Numbered from the stretch's first letter, positions 1-11,512 are shown. The stretch: 64,000 nt of DNA from Mesorhizobium jarvisii (GCF_003601985.1 NZ_QZXA01000002.1:310001-374000); one strand, 5' to 3'. Notes: generated by a model from the sequence alone, not told the origin. Numbers and translations are program-made.

Positions 1-1
1 G

Positions 2-541
2 ACCGCCGTGGCCAGGCGGGCCAGCTGCTCCAAGGAAACACTCTACAAATGGTTCGGCGACCGCGACGGGCTGTTGACGGCAACCGTGCAGTGGCAGGCC
101 TCCAAGGTGCGTGTGGCGCCCGTCGACGCCAAGGGGCTCGACCTTGCCTCGCTGACGGCAAGCCTTGAGCGTTTCGCTTCCGACTGGCTGAAGGTGATTT
201 CCAGCGATACTTCGATCGCGCTCAACCGGGTGGCGGTCGGGCATGCCGGCTCGGGTAAGGACGACCTCGGCGCCGTCGTGCTGGAGAATGGCCGCTTCGC
301 GCTGGCCCGGCGGCTGAAGCCGGTGCTGGAGGCCGGGCGCCATGCCGGGCTTCTGGATTTCGCGGATGCCGAGACGGCGTTCCGCACCTTTTTCGGGCTG
401 GTCGCCCGCGACGTGCAGATCCGTCTGCTGCTCGGCGACCGGCTGGAATTGACTGAGGCGACGATCGGCGGCGATGCCGTACGGGCGACGCAGCAGTTTC
501 TCGCTCTTTTCGGAGCAAAAACCGGGCCGCAGGGCCTCTGA
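2..541 (+). CDS. TetR/AcrR-family transcriptional regulator, 5' end outside window
   Basis: The reading frame is open at the left edge. The first visible residues include SKETLYKWFGDRDGL, which matches the end of a TetR recognition helix and the start of helix 4, so most of the DNA-binding domain lies outside the window. The remaining roughly 150 residues are helical and look like the AefR-like TetR C-terminal domain, which binds the ligand and dimerises. A GTG at base 8 is in frame, but starting there would cut the helix-turn-helix, so it is not the true start. The gene ends 26 bases before ilvC on the same strand. That spacing allows cotranscription, but I see nothing that shows it regulates ilvC. 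The ligand is unknown. Confidence 0.85.
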   Translation, partial: TAVARRASCSKETLYKWFGDRDGLLTATVQWQASKVRVAPVDAKGLDLASLTASLERFASDWLKVISSDTSIALNRVAVGHAGSGKDDLGAVVLENGRFALARRLKPVLEAGRHAGLLDFADAETAFRTFFGLVARDVQIRLLLGDRLELTEATIGGDAVRATQQFLALFGAKTGPQGL

Positions 542-564
542 TCTTAGAAACGGGAAGGAAGTAA

Positions 565-1587
<1,023 letters not shown>

Positions 1588-1607
1588 TCGAAATCTGTTC
1601 TTCTTGA

Positions 1608-1645
1608 TCAAAACAAAAAAACGGCGCCCTAGGGCGCCGTTTTCA
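1608..1645. terminator. Bidirectional intrinsic terminator between ilvC and the BA14K gene
   Basis: A perfect 20-base palindrome (ACGGCGCCCTAGGGCGCCGT, 1621-1640) is flanked on the left by an A-rich run (AAAACAAAAAA) and on the right by TTTCATTT. It forms a strong hairpin with a U-tract in both directions. It therefore suits ending both ilvC (rightward) and the convergent BA14K gene (leftward). Confidence 0.85.
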
Positions 1646-1667
1646 TTTCCGCGTGGCGCGCTACAGC

Positions 1668-2243
1668 TCAGCTGTAAGGCGACCAGCATTGCTGGCGCGG
1701 GCCGCCATAGGGCTGGAACGTGTTGTCCCAGGCACGATACGACCGGTAGCGGTTGTAGCACCACCGGACATGGGCATTCGAAAGCCGCCCGGCGCGGTAG
1801 TAGCGGCGCGGTGCCGGCGCATAGTAATCGTAGTTGTTGTACATGCTGCCGAGGCCGAGCCCCAGGCCAAGGCCAAGGATCGCGGCACCCGCACCGTCAT
1901 CATAGTAGCGGCGATGGTGATGGCGGCGCCAACGCCAGTCATCGCCGCCGTTCCAGTTTCCACGGTTCCAGTTTCCGCCATCCCAGTTGTTGCGGTTCCA
2001 TTGCCGGCCACCGTTCCAGTGGCCTGACCGGCGCCATCTCCAGTCGTTGTTGAAAACCGGGCTATTGTTATTGCCACCAGCCCAGCTGTCGCGCACCGGC
2101 GTGACCGCCGGTGCTGTCGTGCTTGTGGGAAGCGCCAGATCCGGTTGCATGATCGGTCCGGCGGCCGATGGCGCCGTGATGCCGGAGACAATGCCGAGCG
2201 CAATCAGCCCGGATTTGATGGTGGATGAAAAGAGCGAGTTCAT
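1668..2243 (-). CDS. BA14K family exported protein
   Basis: The C-terminus ([19 protein letters not shown] followed by a [14 protein letters not shown] ending) is the BA14K motif, named after the 14-kDa immunoreactive protein of Brucella abortus and nearly confined to Rhizobiales. The ATG at 2243 is chosen because GGAGAG lies just upstream; an in-frame TTG at 2255 would swallow that site. The first 28 or so residues form a signal peptide. The middle is low-complexity, rich in Asn, Trp, Gly and Arg (repeats of the type [12 protein letters not shown]), then a His/Arg/Tyr cluster and a GLGLGLGL stretch that may form a membrane hairpin. Likely in the cell envelope. A lectin-like role has been proposed for the family; function here is unproven. 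Confidence 0.88.
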   Translation of the reverse strand: MNSLFSSTIKSGLIALGIVSGITAPSAAGPIMQPDLALPTSTTAPAVTPVRDSWAGGNNNSPVFNNDWRWRRSGHWNGGRQWNRNNWDGGNWNRGNWNGGDDWRWRRHHHRRYYDDGAGAAILGLGLGLGLGSMYNNYDYYAPAPRRYYRAGRLSNAHVRWCYNRYRSYRAWDNTFQPYGGPRQQCWSPYS

Positions 2244-2431
2244 AACACTCTCCAAGAACTGAAGGCCCCACGCCTACCCTGGAATGGGTCCACTGTGGAT
2301 CTTTGCGTCTGAACGGCGGATGAACGGAAAGGTTCCGTCAACCATGGCGCGAATGCCGTCAGGTCCAAACGATCTTGGCTTGTGGTCCTGCGATCTTGTG
2401 TTCCGGCGCTCTTGCAGGCAAAGGTCAGGGC

Positions 2432-3547
2432 ATGTCGCTGCGCCTTGCCACCTTCAATGTCGAGAACCTGATGAACAGGTTCGATTTTTCCGGCTATCGC
2501 AACCAGCTCAACGAGGATCGGACGCTGGCGCTGTTCGACATCCAGAGCGAAGCCGAATACAAGATACTGGAGCAGGCTCGCGCCATCGCGCAGTCCGACG
2601 ACACGCGCCAGCTGACGGCGCTGGCGATCGCCGCCACCCGCGCCGACATCATCTGCATGCAGGAGGTCGACAATATCGAGGCGCTGAAGGCCTTCGAATA
2701 CGGCTATCTGTTCAAGATGGTGGGGCAGGGCTATCGGCAGAAATACACCACCTCAGGCAACGACTCGCGCGGCATCGATGTCGCCGTGATGATGCGCAAC
2801 GAGACCGCGCAGGGACAGCCGATCGAATTCGTGCGCATGACCAGCCATGCCTACGTCACCTACGAGCAGTTCGGGCTGCACACGCCTGAACTGGCGGCCC
2901 TCGGCAGCGAGGCCAATGAACGCATCTTCCGGCGCGACTGCCTGGAAGTCGACATCACCGTGGGTGGCGTGCCGCTGACGCTCTATCTCGTGCATTTCAA
3001 GTCGATGGGCTCGCCACGCAACGGGCTCGACGGACGCGAGGCGACGATGCCTGTGCGTATCGCCGAGGCGAAAGCCGTGCGCCGGATTATCGAGGAACGC
3101 TTCGGTGCGGATCATGCCGCCGACAAGCGCTGGGCGATCTGTGGCGACATGAACGATTACCGCCAGCGCGTGAAGATCGCCGGCGACGACCTCGACGGCT
3201 ACCGTTTCGAGGTGGTCGACGAGGCGCAGTCCTGCATCGACGTGCTGACCGCCGGCGGCTTCTGCGAGAACGTCATCGAGCGTCGGCCGGAAATGGACCG
3301 CTGGACCTTCTATCACACGCGCGGACCCGAAGAGCGGCATCTCTGCCAGCTCGACTATATCCTGCTGTCCAGGGGGGTGGCGGCGAAGAACGCCACCGCC
3401 GTTCCCGACATCATCCGCAATGGCCAGCCCTGGCGCACGATCTTTCCGGCTGGCCAGGAAGTCGAGCGCTTTCCGCGCGCCGGCTGGGACCGGCCGAAAG
3501 CGTCGGACCATTGCCCGGTGGCGATCACGCTGGACATGGTTGGATAA
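2432..3547 (+). CDS. Endonuclease/exonuclease/phosphatase family protein
   Basis: The 371-residue product carries the signatures of the metal-dependent DNase I-like phosphoesterase fold: FNVENLMNRF near the N-terminus, IICMQEVDN with the metal-binding Glu, HFKSMGSPRNG in the middle, GDMNDY with the Asp/Asn pair, and SDHCPV with the catalytic His near the end. The start at 2432 (MSLRLATFNVEN) is preferred because AGGTCAGGG precedes it and the family begins here; an in-frame upstream ATG at 2375 would add 19 atypical residues. There is no signal peptide. The substrate could be nucleic acid, a phospholipid or an inositol phosphate; sequence alone does not decide. It stands 40 bases before the NUDIX gene on the same strand. 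Confidence 0.85.
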   Translation: MSLRLATFNVENLMNRFDFSGYRNQLNEDRTLALFDIQSEAEYKILEQARAIAQSDDTRQLTALAIAATRADIICMQEVDNIEALKAFEYGYLFKMVGQGYRQKYTTSGNDSRGIDVAVMMRNETAQGQPIEFVRMTSHAYVTYEQFGLHTPELAALGSEANERIFRRDCLEVDITVGGVPLTLYLVHFKSMGSPRNGLDGREATMPVRIAEAKAVRRIIEERFGADHAADKRWAICGDMNDYRQRVKIAGDDLDGYRFEVVDEAQSCIDVLTAGGFCENVIERRPEMDRWTFYHTRGPEERHLCQLDYILLSRGVAAKNATAVPDIIRNGQPWRTIFPAGQEVERFPRAGWDRPKASDHCPVAITLDMVG

Positions 3548-3588
3548 GAATGATGGGGGCTCGATAGGCGGTATTGGGGCTTAGACGC

Positions 3589-4305
3589 ATGAGTTTCGAT
3601 CTTCCGCGCAATGTCATCCTGCCCGTCGATGCCGTCGACGTCCGGCTCGATCCCGGCCCGCATCCCTTCGCCAGGGACAATGCCGAGGCGATCGCCGAGA
3701 ACTGGCAGCGCGAGATAGCAGCCAATCCGGCGCTGTTCGACGGCACGGTGGTGCTGCTGTCGCAGCTTGCCTGGCGTGACAACAGCCTGATCGGCCGCTG
3801 CCATGCGGTCAACTACTCCACCTTCATGCTCTGGCGGAAGCAGCGCGAGAATTCCGGAGCCGAGCATGCCTATGCCCATGCCATGCTGGTGGCCGGCGAC
3901 AATGCGCTGGTGGCGATCCGCATGGGACGTCACACGGTCAATGCCGGCCGCGTCTATTTCGCCGCCGGTTCGTTCGAGCCGGTCGATTTCCGCGATGGGC
4001 TGGTCGATGTCGACTTCAACATGATCCGCGAGGTGCGCGAAGAGACCGGCCTCGACCTGTCGGCTGCTGAACGCGGCGAGCGCTACCACGCCTTGTCGAC
4101 GAACAGCGGCACGGTGATCTTCCGCCGTTATCACGAGCCGGCGCCGGCTGATGAGATCGCGCGGCGAATCTCAGCCTTCGTCGATAGCGAAACCGATCCG
4201 GAGATCGAAGGGCCGGTGGTCATACGCCATGCCGGCGACCTGCCGGACGGGCTGACATCGTATATGAAGCCGCTGATCGAGTGGCACTTTTCCGGCGTGG
4301 ATTAA
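3589..4305 (+). CDS. NUDIX hydrolase-like protein
   Basis: The 238-residue protein contains REVREETGLDL, the core of a NUDIX box (REUXEEXGU), so it probably hydrolyses a nucleoside diphosphate linked to another group, using a metal bound by the Glu residues. The upstream Gly-x5-Glu half is not in standard spacing: about 20 residues separate GSFEPVDF from REVREE, so the box is stretched. The ATG at 3589 is chosen over an upstream in-frame TTG. The gene follows the phosphatase-family gene closely and overlaps the convergent small membrane gene by its stop codon. The substrate cannot be inferred. Confidence 0.75.
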   Translation: MSFDLPRNVILPVDAVDVRLDPGPHPFARDNAEAIAENWQREIAANPALFDGTVVLLSQLAWRDNSLIGRCHAVNYSTFMLWRKQRENSGAEHAYAHAMLVAGDNALVAIRMGRHTVNAGRVYFAAGSFEPVDFRDGLVDVDFNMIREVREETGLDLSAAERGERYHALSTNSGTVIFRRYHEPAPADEIARRISAFVDSETDPEIEGPVVIRHAGDLPDGLTSYMKPLIEWHFSGVD

Positions 4306-4544
4306 GGGCGCGCCTTCTCCTGCGCCGCCTTGCGGTCGTTGCGGGCCGCGACGAGAAACAAGATTAAGCCGATGCCCAGCAACCCACCCATGGCCATTCC
4401 CATGGTCTGGCCGACGACTGCCTGGAAATCCGACGTGACGCGATCGGGATTGGCCATGCCGAAGCGGGCGAGATACCACCAGATGCCTGCCAGGGCGGCC
4501 TCGATGATCACCATCGTCACGATCAGTCGTGTCTTCTTGCTCAT
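4302..4544 (-). CDS. Small two-helix membrane protein
   Basis: An 80-residue protein starting MSKKTRLIVTMVII. It has two hydrophobic segments, roughly residues 6-25 and 47-66, separated by a short polar stretch with several charged residues (NPDRVTSDFQAVVG), and a charged tail (NDRKAAQEKARP). It looks like a helical-hairpin inner-membrane protein. The ATG at 4544 is preferred because upstream in-frame codons give an unlikely Arg-rich extension. Its stop overlaps the stop of the convergent NUDIX gene. I do not recognise a family. Confidence 0.7.
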   Translation of the reverse strand: MSKKTRLIVTMVIIEAALAGIWWYLARFGMANPDRVTSDFQAVVGQTMGMAMGGLLGIGLILFLVAARNDRKAAQEKARP

Positions 4545-4665
4545 GTGTCGTTCCTCAACCTGAGATGTCTTAGCATCGTCGACCAGAGGGCGACAGTGCT
4601 GCCGGTGCAGGCAAGCATCCAAGGTTGGGAATAGCCGTCGCTCGTGATGGAGCCGGCCCGGCTTT

Positions 4666-5883
<1,218 letters not shown>

Positions 5884-5885
5884 GG

Positions 5886-6593
5886 TTATGCCGTCTCCAG
5901 ATTCGCGGTGTCGGAGACGACGTGGCCGTCGAGGAAGCGGATGGTGCGTTCGGCATAGTCGGCGACATCGGCCTCATGAGTGACCATGGTGACGGTCAGG
6001 CCGAGCTCCTTATTGAGCTTTGTCAGCAGCTCCATGATCTCGTGCGTGCGTGCGGTGTCGAGATTGCCGGTCGGCTCGTCGGCGACGAGCAGCGTCGGCC
6101 GGGTGACGATGGCTCGCGCGATGGCCACGCGCTGCTGCTGGCCGCCGGAAAGTTCGGCCGGCGTGTGATGCTCGCGGCCGACCAGGCCGACCTGGGCGAG
6201 CGCCTGCATGGCAAGGTCGCGGCGCTCGCGGCTGGCCACGCCGCGATAGATCAGCGGCAGTTCGACATTTTCGGCCGCCGTGGTGCGCGCCAGGAGATTG
6301 TAGCCCTGGAAGACGAAGCCGACATAAAGGTTGCGCAGCATGGCGCGGCGGTTGCGGTCGAGCCGGCCGGCATCGACGCCCATGAAGGAGTAGGTTCCGG
6401 CCGTCGGCGTGTCGAGGCAGCCGATGATGTTCATCGCCGTCGATTTGCCCGAGCCGGAAGGGCCCATGATGGCGACGAATTCGCCGCGCCGGATGGCGAA
6501 GTCGACGCCGGCCAGCGCGTGAACCCGGGCTTCGCCCTGGCCATAGCTCTTCCAGACCTTGTCGAAGGTGATGAGGGGCGCGCCCGCGGCCAC
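5886..6593 (-). CDS. ABC transporter ATP-binding protein, MacB/LolD type
   Basis: A 235-residue ATPase with Walker [10 protein letters not shown] at residues 44-52, a Q-loop (FVFQGYNLL), the signature [14 protein letters not shown], Walker [13 protein letters not shown], and the switch His in [12 protein letters not shown]. The sequence belongs to the MacB/LolD/FtsE group, which serves FtsX-like permeases. It lies between the adaptor gene (4-base gap upstream) and the permease gene (2-base gap downstream), so the three are almost surely translated from one message. It probably forms a homodimer under two permease subunits. Confidence 0.95.
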   Translation of the reverse strand: MAAGAPLITFDKVWKSYGQGEARVHALAGVDFAIRRGEFVAIMGPSGSGKSTAMNIIGCLDTPTAGTYSFMGVDAGRLDRNRRAMLRNLYVGFVFQGYNLLARTTAAENVELPLIYRGVASRERRDLAMQALAQVGLVGREHHTPAELSGGQQQRVAIARAIVTRPTLLVADEPTGNLDTARTHEIMELLTKLNKELGLTVTMVTHEADVADYAERTIRFLDGHVVSDTANLETA

Positions 6594-6597
6594 GGCC

Positions 6598-7890
6598 TCA
6601 GCTCCGCAGCTGCGAGGTGGTGATGACCTGCGCGCCTTCCTCCAGGCCGGACGTGATCTCGGTCAGCTCGCCATCGGTCGAGCCGATCTTGACGTTGACC
6701 GCATGCGGCCGGCCGTTCTCCAGCACATAGAGTGTGCGCGAGCCGTCGGTGGGGGCCGTTGCGGCCTGGCGCTGGCGATTGCCGCCCGGACGGCCCATGC
6801 GGCCGGTAAACAGGTCACTGAAGCTCCATGCGCGGGCTGCTTGCTGCGTCGGGCGATAGCGGAAGGCGCTGGCGGGCACGGTCAGCACATCCTTGGCCTG
6901 TCTTGTGACGACCGAAACCGTGGCGGTCATGCCGGGGCGCAGCAACAGTTCGTTGTTGTCGACCTCGAGCCGTGCATTGTAGGTGACGACGCCGTCCGTC
7001 GTGACCGAAGCATAGGAGATGTCGCGGATCTCGGCGTCGAACGGCCGCTCCGGGAAGGCGTCGACGGTGAAGCGGGCATGCTGGCCAGTCTTGACGGCAC
7101 CGATATCGGCCTCGTCAACCGCCGCCACCAGCTCCATGTTCCTCAGATCGGCGGCGATGATGAACAGCACCGGCGCCTGCAGCGAGGAGGCGACCGTCTG
7201 GCCGGGGTCGACCGAGCGCGTCAGCACGATGCCGTCGATCGGCGCGTAGATGGTGCTGTTGGCAAGGTCGGTCTGCTGCGATTTCAGATCGGCATTGGCG
7301 ATGGCGAGATTGGCCTGCGCGCTATCAAGCGCTGCCTTCGAGCGGTCGCGCGTCGCCGTCGCTGCCTCCAGCGACTGGTCGGTCGCCATGCCGCGCTTGG
7401 TCAAGGCGGCCGCGCGCACCAGCGCGCTCTCGTTCTCGGCGAGCGTCACCGTGGCATCCTCGACATTGGCCGCCGCGCCCTTGGCGGAAGCCTCGGCGCG
7501 CTCGATTTGCACCTGCAGCTTGGTGGTGTCGAGGGCCGCCAGCACGTCGCCCTTCTTCACCTGCTGGTTCTCATTCACCGAGACCGAGCGGATGATGCCG
7601 GAGAGCTGGCTGGAAATGTCGACCTGGGTGAGCGGCTGCAGTGTGCCCGTCGCCGAGACCTGGACAGTGAGGTCGGCCCTGGCGGCCGGCACGGTGGTAT
7701 AATCGATCCTGGCGGGCGTGCCAGCATACCACTGATAGAGGCCAAGACCGGCGGCGAGCACGATCAGGGTCAGCAACGCATAGAGCCAGCCACGCCGGCG
7801 CGTCTTGCTCCGCCCCTTCTTATCGAGCCCGAGCGCCGTCTCGATGGCGGAATCCGATTCCGTCTTTGGCAGATTGACAATCTGGTCCAC
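6598..7890 (-). CDS. Efflux periplasmic adaptor, MacA/HlyD family
   Basis: The 430-residue protein starts in the cytoplasm, crosses the membrane once (about residues 36-52, LYALLTLIVLAAGLGLYQW) and continues as a periplasmic adaptor: lipoyl/barrel-sandwich halves (QLSGIIRSVSVNENQQVKKGD and STIYAPIDGIVLTRSVDPGQ) flank an alpha-helical hairpin of about 100 residues, followed by beta-barrel and membrane-proximal domains. It would link the adjacent MacB-like pump to an outer-membrane channel, which is not encoded in this window. A low-complexity Gly/Gln/Arg stretch (GRPGGNRQRQ) lies in the C-terminal third. It is first in its operon; the 101-base gap to the divergent PhzF gene should hold the promoter. 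Confidence 0.92.
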   Translation of the reverse strand: MDQIVNLPKTESDSAIETALGLDKKGRSKTRRRGWLYALLTLIVLAAGLGLYQWYAGTPARIDYTTVPAARADLTVQVSATGTLQPLTQVDISSQLSGIIRSVSVNENQQVKKGDVLAALDTTKLQVQIERAEASAKGAAANVEDATVTLAENESALVRAAALTKRGMATDQSLEAATATRDRSKAALDSAQANLAIANADLKSQQTDLANSTIYAPIDGIVLTRSVDPGQTVASSLQAPVLFIIAADLRNMELVAAVDEADIGAVKTGQHARFTVDAFPERPFDAEIRDISYASVTTDGVVTYNARLEVDNNELLLRPGMTATVSVVTRQAKDVLTVPASAFRYRPTQQAARAWSFSDLFTGRMGRPGGNRQRQAATAPTDGSRTLYVLENGRPHAVNVKIGSTDGELTEITSGLEEGAQVITTSQLRS

Positions 7891-7991
7891 GTCGGACCCC
7901 TATGATGCGTAATGTCCCTGTCTGTGCACAGATCAGGGTTACCGGTCCAAATATCAAATTAAATTTCGCCCATGTTGGGATTGAGGCAGGA

Positions 7992-8900
7992 ATGCAAACC
8001 CGGAATTACTTGCTTTACGATGTGTTTACGACCGAGCGACTGGCCGGCAACCCGCTGGCCGTGGTGTTGGATTGCAAAGGTCTGGACACGGCAGCGATGC
8101 AGGCCATCGCGCGCGAATTCAACCTGTCCGAGACGGTCTTCGTGCTGCCGCCGGACAACCCCAAGCATAAAAACCGCATCCGCATCTTCACGCCGGACTA
8201 TGAAATGCCGTTCGCCGGCCATCCGACAGTTGGTTCGGCAATCGCGCTGGCCGACCTGGCCGGCGAGGACGGAGCCGGCATCTTCGTGCTGGAGGAAAAC
8301 ATCGGCCCGGTGCGCTGCGCCGTCAGCAGGCATGACGGCGCCGCTTTCGCCGAGTTCGACCTGGCGAAATTGCCCGAGCCGTTGAAGCTCGAGGCCGATC
8401 CGCAGGCGATCGGTGCCGCCCTCGGCCTGGCGCCGCATGAGATCGGCTTCGAGAATCACCGCGTCGCCTTCTGGTCGGCGGGCGTGCCCTATGTGACCAT
8501 TCCGGTCGCCAATCTCGAAGCGGCGGGCCGCATCCGGCTGGACAACCAGGCCTGGTCGGAGCTGGCGCCGCGCAAGAGCGAGTGGGCCTTCGCCAGCCCC
8601 TATGTCTATTGCCGCGAGACGGTGAACCATGAGAGCGCCTTCCATGTGCGCATGATCGTGCCCGGCAAGCCTTCCTATGAAGATCCGGCGACCGGTTCGG
8701 CGGCGGCCGCTTTCGCCGGCGCGATCATGCATTTCGATGCTCCGACCGATGGCATTTCGCAGCTGTGGATCGAGCAGGGGCTGGAGATGGGCCGGCCGTC
8801 ACGCATCCGCCTGGAACTGACCGTGCAGGGCGGAAAACTGGCCTCCGCGCGCATTGGCGGCCATGCGGTCAAGGTGGCGGAAGGCAGACTGTTCGTCTGA
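7992..8900 (+). CDS. PhzF family phenazine-biosynthesis-like isomerase
   Basis: The 302-residue protein shows the PhzF/diaminopimelate-epimerase-like double fold: YDVFTTERLAGNPLAVV at the N-terminus, AREFNLSETVF with the Glu that acts as general acid/base in PhzF, PFAGHPTVGSA and, near the C-terminus, YEDPATGSAAAAFAG. The ATG at 7992 is chosen because AGGCAGG precedes it; an in-frame upstream ATG at 7902 would run through the promoter region. There are no other phenazine genes nearby, so this is one of the many family members of unknown substrate, probably an isomerase of a small acid. It diverges from the MacA-like gene. Confidence 0.9.
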   Translation: MQTRNYLLYDVFTTERLAGNPLAVVLDCKGLDTAAMQAIAREFNLSETVFVLPPDNPKHKNRIRIFTPDYEMPFAGHPTVGSAIALADLAGEDGAGIFVLEENIGPVRCAVSRHDGAAFAEFDLAKLPEPLKLEADPQAIGAALGLAPHEIGFENHRVAFWSAGVPYVTIPVANLEAAGRIRLDNQAWSELAPRKSEWAFASPYVYCRETVNHESAFHVRMIVPGKPSYEDPATGSAAAAFAGAIMHFDAPTDGISQLWIEQGLEMGRPSRIRLELTVQGGKLASARIGGHAVKVAEGRLFV

Positions 8901-9006
8901 TCGCGGTAAGGGTTTGTCGATTTGTCGGGAAATGATTCCGGCAGGGCTAGACATGACCGATGGTGGCGGCTATATGCCCGCCAACGCCGGTTTTTGCCGG
9001 CCGAGT

Positions 9007-9082
<76 letters not shown>

Positions 9083-9617
9083 AATTCCTAGAAGACTTGG
9101 TGGAAAGACCCTGAAAGCGAGACGTGTTTGGCGCGTCTCGAGCCATGCACGTGACCGCGACGATGCCGCCACTTTCCCAGCCATGCGCCAGCAGAAACAC
9201 GCCAGGGAATGGCCCGATGGCGGCCTGGGCATCGGCCATGGAGAAAGTTCCGAATTGAATGGGCCAGATCCCGCGTGGCGCTGCCCGGATCGCAGACCTG
9301 TAGCCATCCTCCGAGCCGCGATCGGAAACGCGGCGGCCTGGTTCCGTTCCAGATGCGATGGCTTCGTGGCGTGCCGCATGCCGGGATCGAGCGACGGCGT
9401 TCTTGCAGGTTTCGCGAGGGGACAGCAAGACGTCGGTATACCCCGTGCCTTGCCGGGCTGGTCACCGTCCACGGTACCGTGACGTGGCACAGGCGATCCT
9501 GGTTCAGGCGTTGAACAGCTTGTTTTCTTTAGTTGTTGCGGAAATATCACGTCTGATGCGAGCTGGCTGTAGTATTATCGGTGTCAGGGTAGATGCTTCG
9601 TTCGAGGGATCAAAGGC
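9083..9617. other. 535-base gap after tRNA-Lys, no convincing gene
   Basis: Several overlapping reading frames exist on both strands, but none has a good ribosome-binding site and recognisable motifs together, and some run into the tRNA gene. The segment begins with a short hairpin and ends with the promoter region of the outer-membrane protein gene: a TATTAT hexamer lies at about 9574-9579, some 40 bases before the start codon, without a clear -35 partner. Otherwise I see nothing in it. Confidence 0.5.
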
Positions 9618-10295
9618 ATGCGGGCTTCCATTTTTATCGGTTCTGTATTCTTCGCGGCTCTGACGGCTGGCACGGCACTTGCCGCTGACCCGACGGTCGA
9701 GTTGCCGGTCGCATCGAGCTACAACTGGACGGGCGGCTACATTGGCGCGCAGATCGGCGGCGGCTGGAGCAAGGTCGATCAGCCTTGGGGTTTTACCGAG
9801 GCTAGTCCGAACATCTTTACCCAGGACAATGCGGATGGAAGCGGTGTCGTCGGCGGCTTGCATGCCGGCTACAACTGGCAATCCGGCTCCCTCGTGTTCG
9901 GTGGCGAGGCGGACATCAACGCAACCGGCATAGATGGCGACGACGGCGGAAGCGGAGGCGACATTAATGGCTTCAAGGCGAGATGGGTTGCTTCCGTCCG
10001 CGCCAGGGCTGGTATCGCATTTGATCGAGTGCTGATCTACGGTACGGGCGGTTACGCCTACCTCAACGGAAAAGCAGACACTCGAGACGTCGGTCGACAG
10101 GAAAGTCACTCGGCTTCATTCAACGGATGGACGGTAGGTGCAGGCGCTGAATACGCTCTCACCGACAACATCACGGTGCGTGGCGAATACCGCTACGCAG
10201 ATTTCGGCTCAAAGACCGTCGTCTTCAACAACTATGTCGAAGACATTAGCCCGGCCCTGCACACTGTCACGATAGGTGTGTCGTATAAGTTTTGA
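9618..10295 (+). CDS. Outer-membrane beta-barrel protein, Omp25/31 (porin) family
   Basis: The 225-residue precursor has a signal peptide ending TAGTALA near residue 22, then NWTGGYIGAQIGGGWS, a hallmark of the rhizobial/Brucella Omp25-Omp31 family of eight-stranded barrels. Repeated GY-aromatic strands follow (LHAGYNWQSGSLVFGGEADI, YALTDNITVRGEYRYADFG), and the protein ends in VTIGVSYKF, with the terminal Phe needed for BAM-dependent insertion. It should sit in the outer membrane and contribute to envelope integrity. It stands alone between the tRNA gap and the convergent end of the cob cluster. Confidence 0.92.
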   Translation: MRASIFIGSVFFAALTAGTALAADPTVELPVASSYNWTGGYIGAQIGGGWSKVDQPWGFTEASPNIFTQDNADGSGVVGGLHAGYNWQSGSLVFGGEADINATGIDGDDGGSGGDINGFKARWVASVRARAGIAFDRVLIYGTGGYAYLNGKADTRDVGRQESHSASFNGWTVGAGAEYALTDNITVRGEYRYADFGSKTVVFNNYVEDISPALHTVTIGVSYKF

Positions 10296-10405
10296 CGGTC
10301 TTCGGCGCGGAAGTCCGCCCCGCGTCGAGCAGGTGCAGCAAAGTCCTTGACCTGCGCGGTTCACCGTTTCACGCAAACGGGAACCACTCCAGCTCTTGTT
10401 TCGAC

Positions 10406-10470
10406 GCAATTCCCAAGAGGGAAGCGCTACGCGCTTTCCCACGAAAACCGTTACACGCTTCGCGGATTTG
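10406..10470. repeat. Interspersed palindromic repeat, diverged copy
   Basis: The segment begins GCAATTCCC, holds a near-perfect hairpin (GGGAAGCGC-tac-GCGCTTTCCC, 10419-10440) and continues GAAAACCGTTACACGCTT. The outer parts resemble the unit at 44472-44515 (GCAATTCCGG, then GGAAAACCGTTAGACACTTT). Both fit the type of short intergenic repeat common in Mesorhizobium genomes. It lies just after the cobT stop codon and could also act as a 3' processing or termination hairpin. Confidence 0.55.
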
Positions 10471-10472
10471 CC

Positions 10473-11483
10473 CTACTTTTCCGACACCCCGGCCTCGGCA
10501 AAGCTTGCCATCCTCGCATGGCACTCGAGCGCCGAGCGGACGATGTTGACGGCGAGGCAAGCGCCGGAGCCTTCGCCGAGGCGCATGCCGAGATCGAGCA
10601 GGGGGGGCAGGCCAAGCGCTTCGAGCAGGCGGCGATGGCCCGATTCGGCCGAAACATGGGCCGCGATGGTGTGGGAGAGGCCGGTCGGATGTAGTCTGGC
10701 CAGCGGGGCGGCGGCAGCCGTGCAGACGAAGCCGTCGAGCAGCACGGGTATGCCGAGATGACGGGCGGCCAGCGTGGCGCCGAAGATGGCGGCGAGTTCG
10801 CGGCCGCCGAGTGCCGCGGCAACGCCCAGCGGATCGGCGAGGGCTGCGGCGTGGCGCTTCAGGCCGGCTTCGATGGCGACCACCTTGCGCTTCAGGCCGG
10901 CATCGTCGACGCCGGTGCCGCGCCCGGTCCATTTTTCCGCGCCACCGCCGAACAGCGCCGCCGAAATGGCGGCTGCCGGCGTGGTGTTGCCGATGCCCAT
11001 TTCGCCGAAGCAGACCAGATCGAGGTCCTTAGTCACCGCATCATAGCCAGCTGAGACAGCGGCAAGGAAGGCTTTCTCATCCATTGCCGGCACTTGCGTG
11101 AAGTCGCCGGTGGGATGGTCGAGGTCGAGCGGGATGACATCGAGCTCGGCGCCGGCGATGCGGGCGAGCTGGTTGATGGCGGCACCGCCGCCGGCGAAGT
11201 TCGCCACCATCTGCACGGTGACTTCTGAGGGATAGGCCGACACGCCTTGCGCGGTGACGCCGTGATTGCCGGCGAAGACGAAGACTTTCACCCGGTCGAG
11301 CCTGGGAATGTCGCGGCCCTGCCAGCGCGCCAGCCAGGCGGCGATGGTTTCCAGCCGGCCGAGGCTGCCTTGCGGCTTGGTCAGCGTGTCCTGGCGGCTG
11401 GCAACGGCCTTTGCCGCGGCATCGCTGCCGGCGGGCAGGTCGAGGCAGGCGGCGCGCAATTCATCGAGGGATTTGAAGGGCAT
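10473..11483 (-). CDS. cobT: Nicotinate-nucleotide-dimethylbenzimidazole phosphoribosyltransferase
   Basis: The enzyme transfers phosphoribose from nicotinate mononucleotide to 5,6-dimethylbenzimidazole, giving alpha-ribazole phosphate for the lower ligand of cobalamin (called CobU in the Pseudomonas denitrificans scheme, and distinct from the cobaltochelatase subunit CobT). At 336 residues it is of normal length. Visible family motifs are FAGNHGVTAQGVSAYP, CFGEMGIGNTTPAAA, GLSHTIAAHVSAE and RLGEGSGA, whose Glu near residue 304 should be the catalytic base. It is the last gene of the leftward cluster, 29 bases after cobS. Confidence 0.97.
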   Translation of the reverse strand: MPFKSLDELRAACLDLPAGSDAAAKAVASRQDTLTKPQGSLGRLETIAAWLARWQGRDIPRLDRVKVFVFAGNHGVTAQGVSAYPSEVTVQMVANFAGGGAAINQLARIAGAELDVIPLDLDHPTGDFTQVPAMDEKAFLAAVSAGYDAVTKDLDLVCFGEMGIGNTTPAAAISAALFGGGAEKWTGRGTGVDDAGLKRKVVAIEAGLKRHAAALADPLGVAAALGGRELAAIFGATLAARHLGIPVLLDGFVCTAAAAPLARLHPTGLSHTIAAHVSAESGHRRLLEALGLPPLLDLGMRLGEGSGACLAVNIVRSALECHARMASFAEAGVSEK

Positions 11484-11512
11484 GGGGGCAAGGTCTCCGA
11501 AAGGGAATCAGG

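Noticed and set aside
6559..7905. 448-residue plus-strand frame opposite the MacA-like gene
   Set aside because: Antisense shadow with Arg/Gly/Ala-biased composition; the minus-strand adaptor is clearly the real gene.
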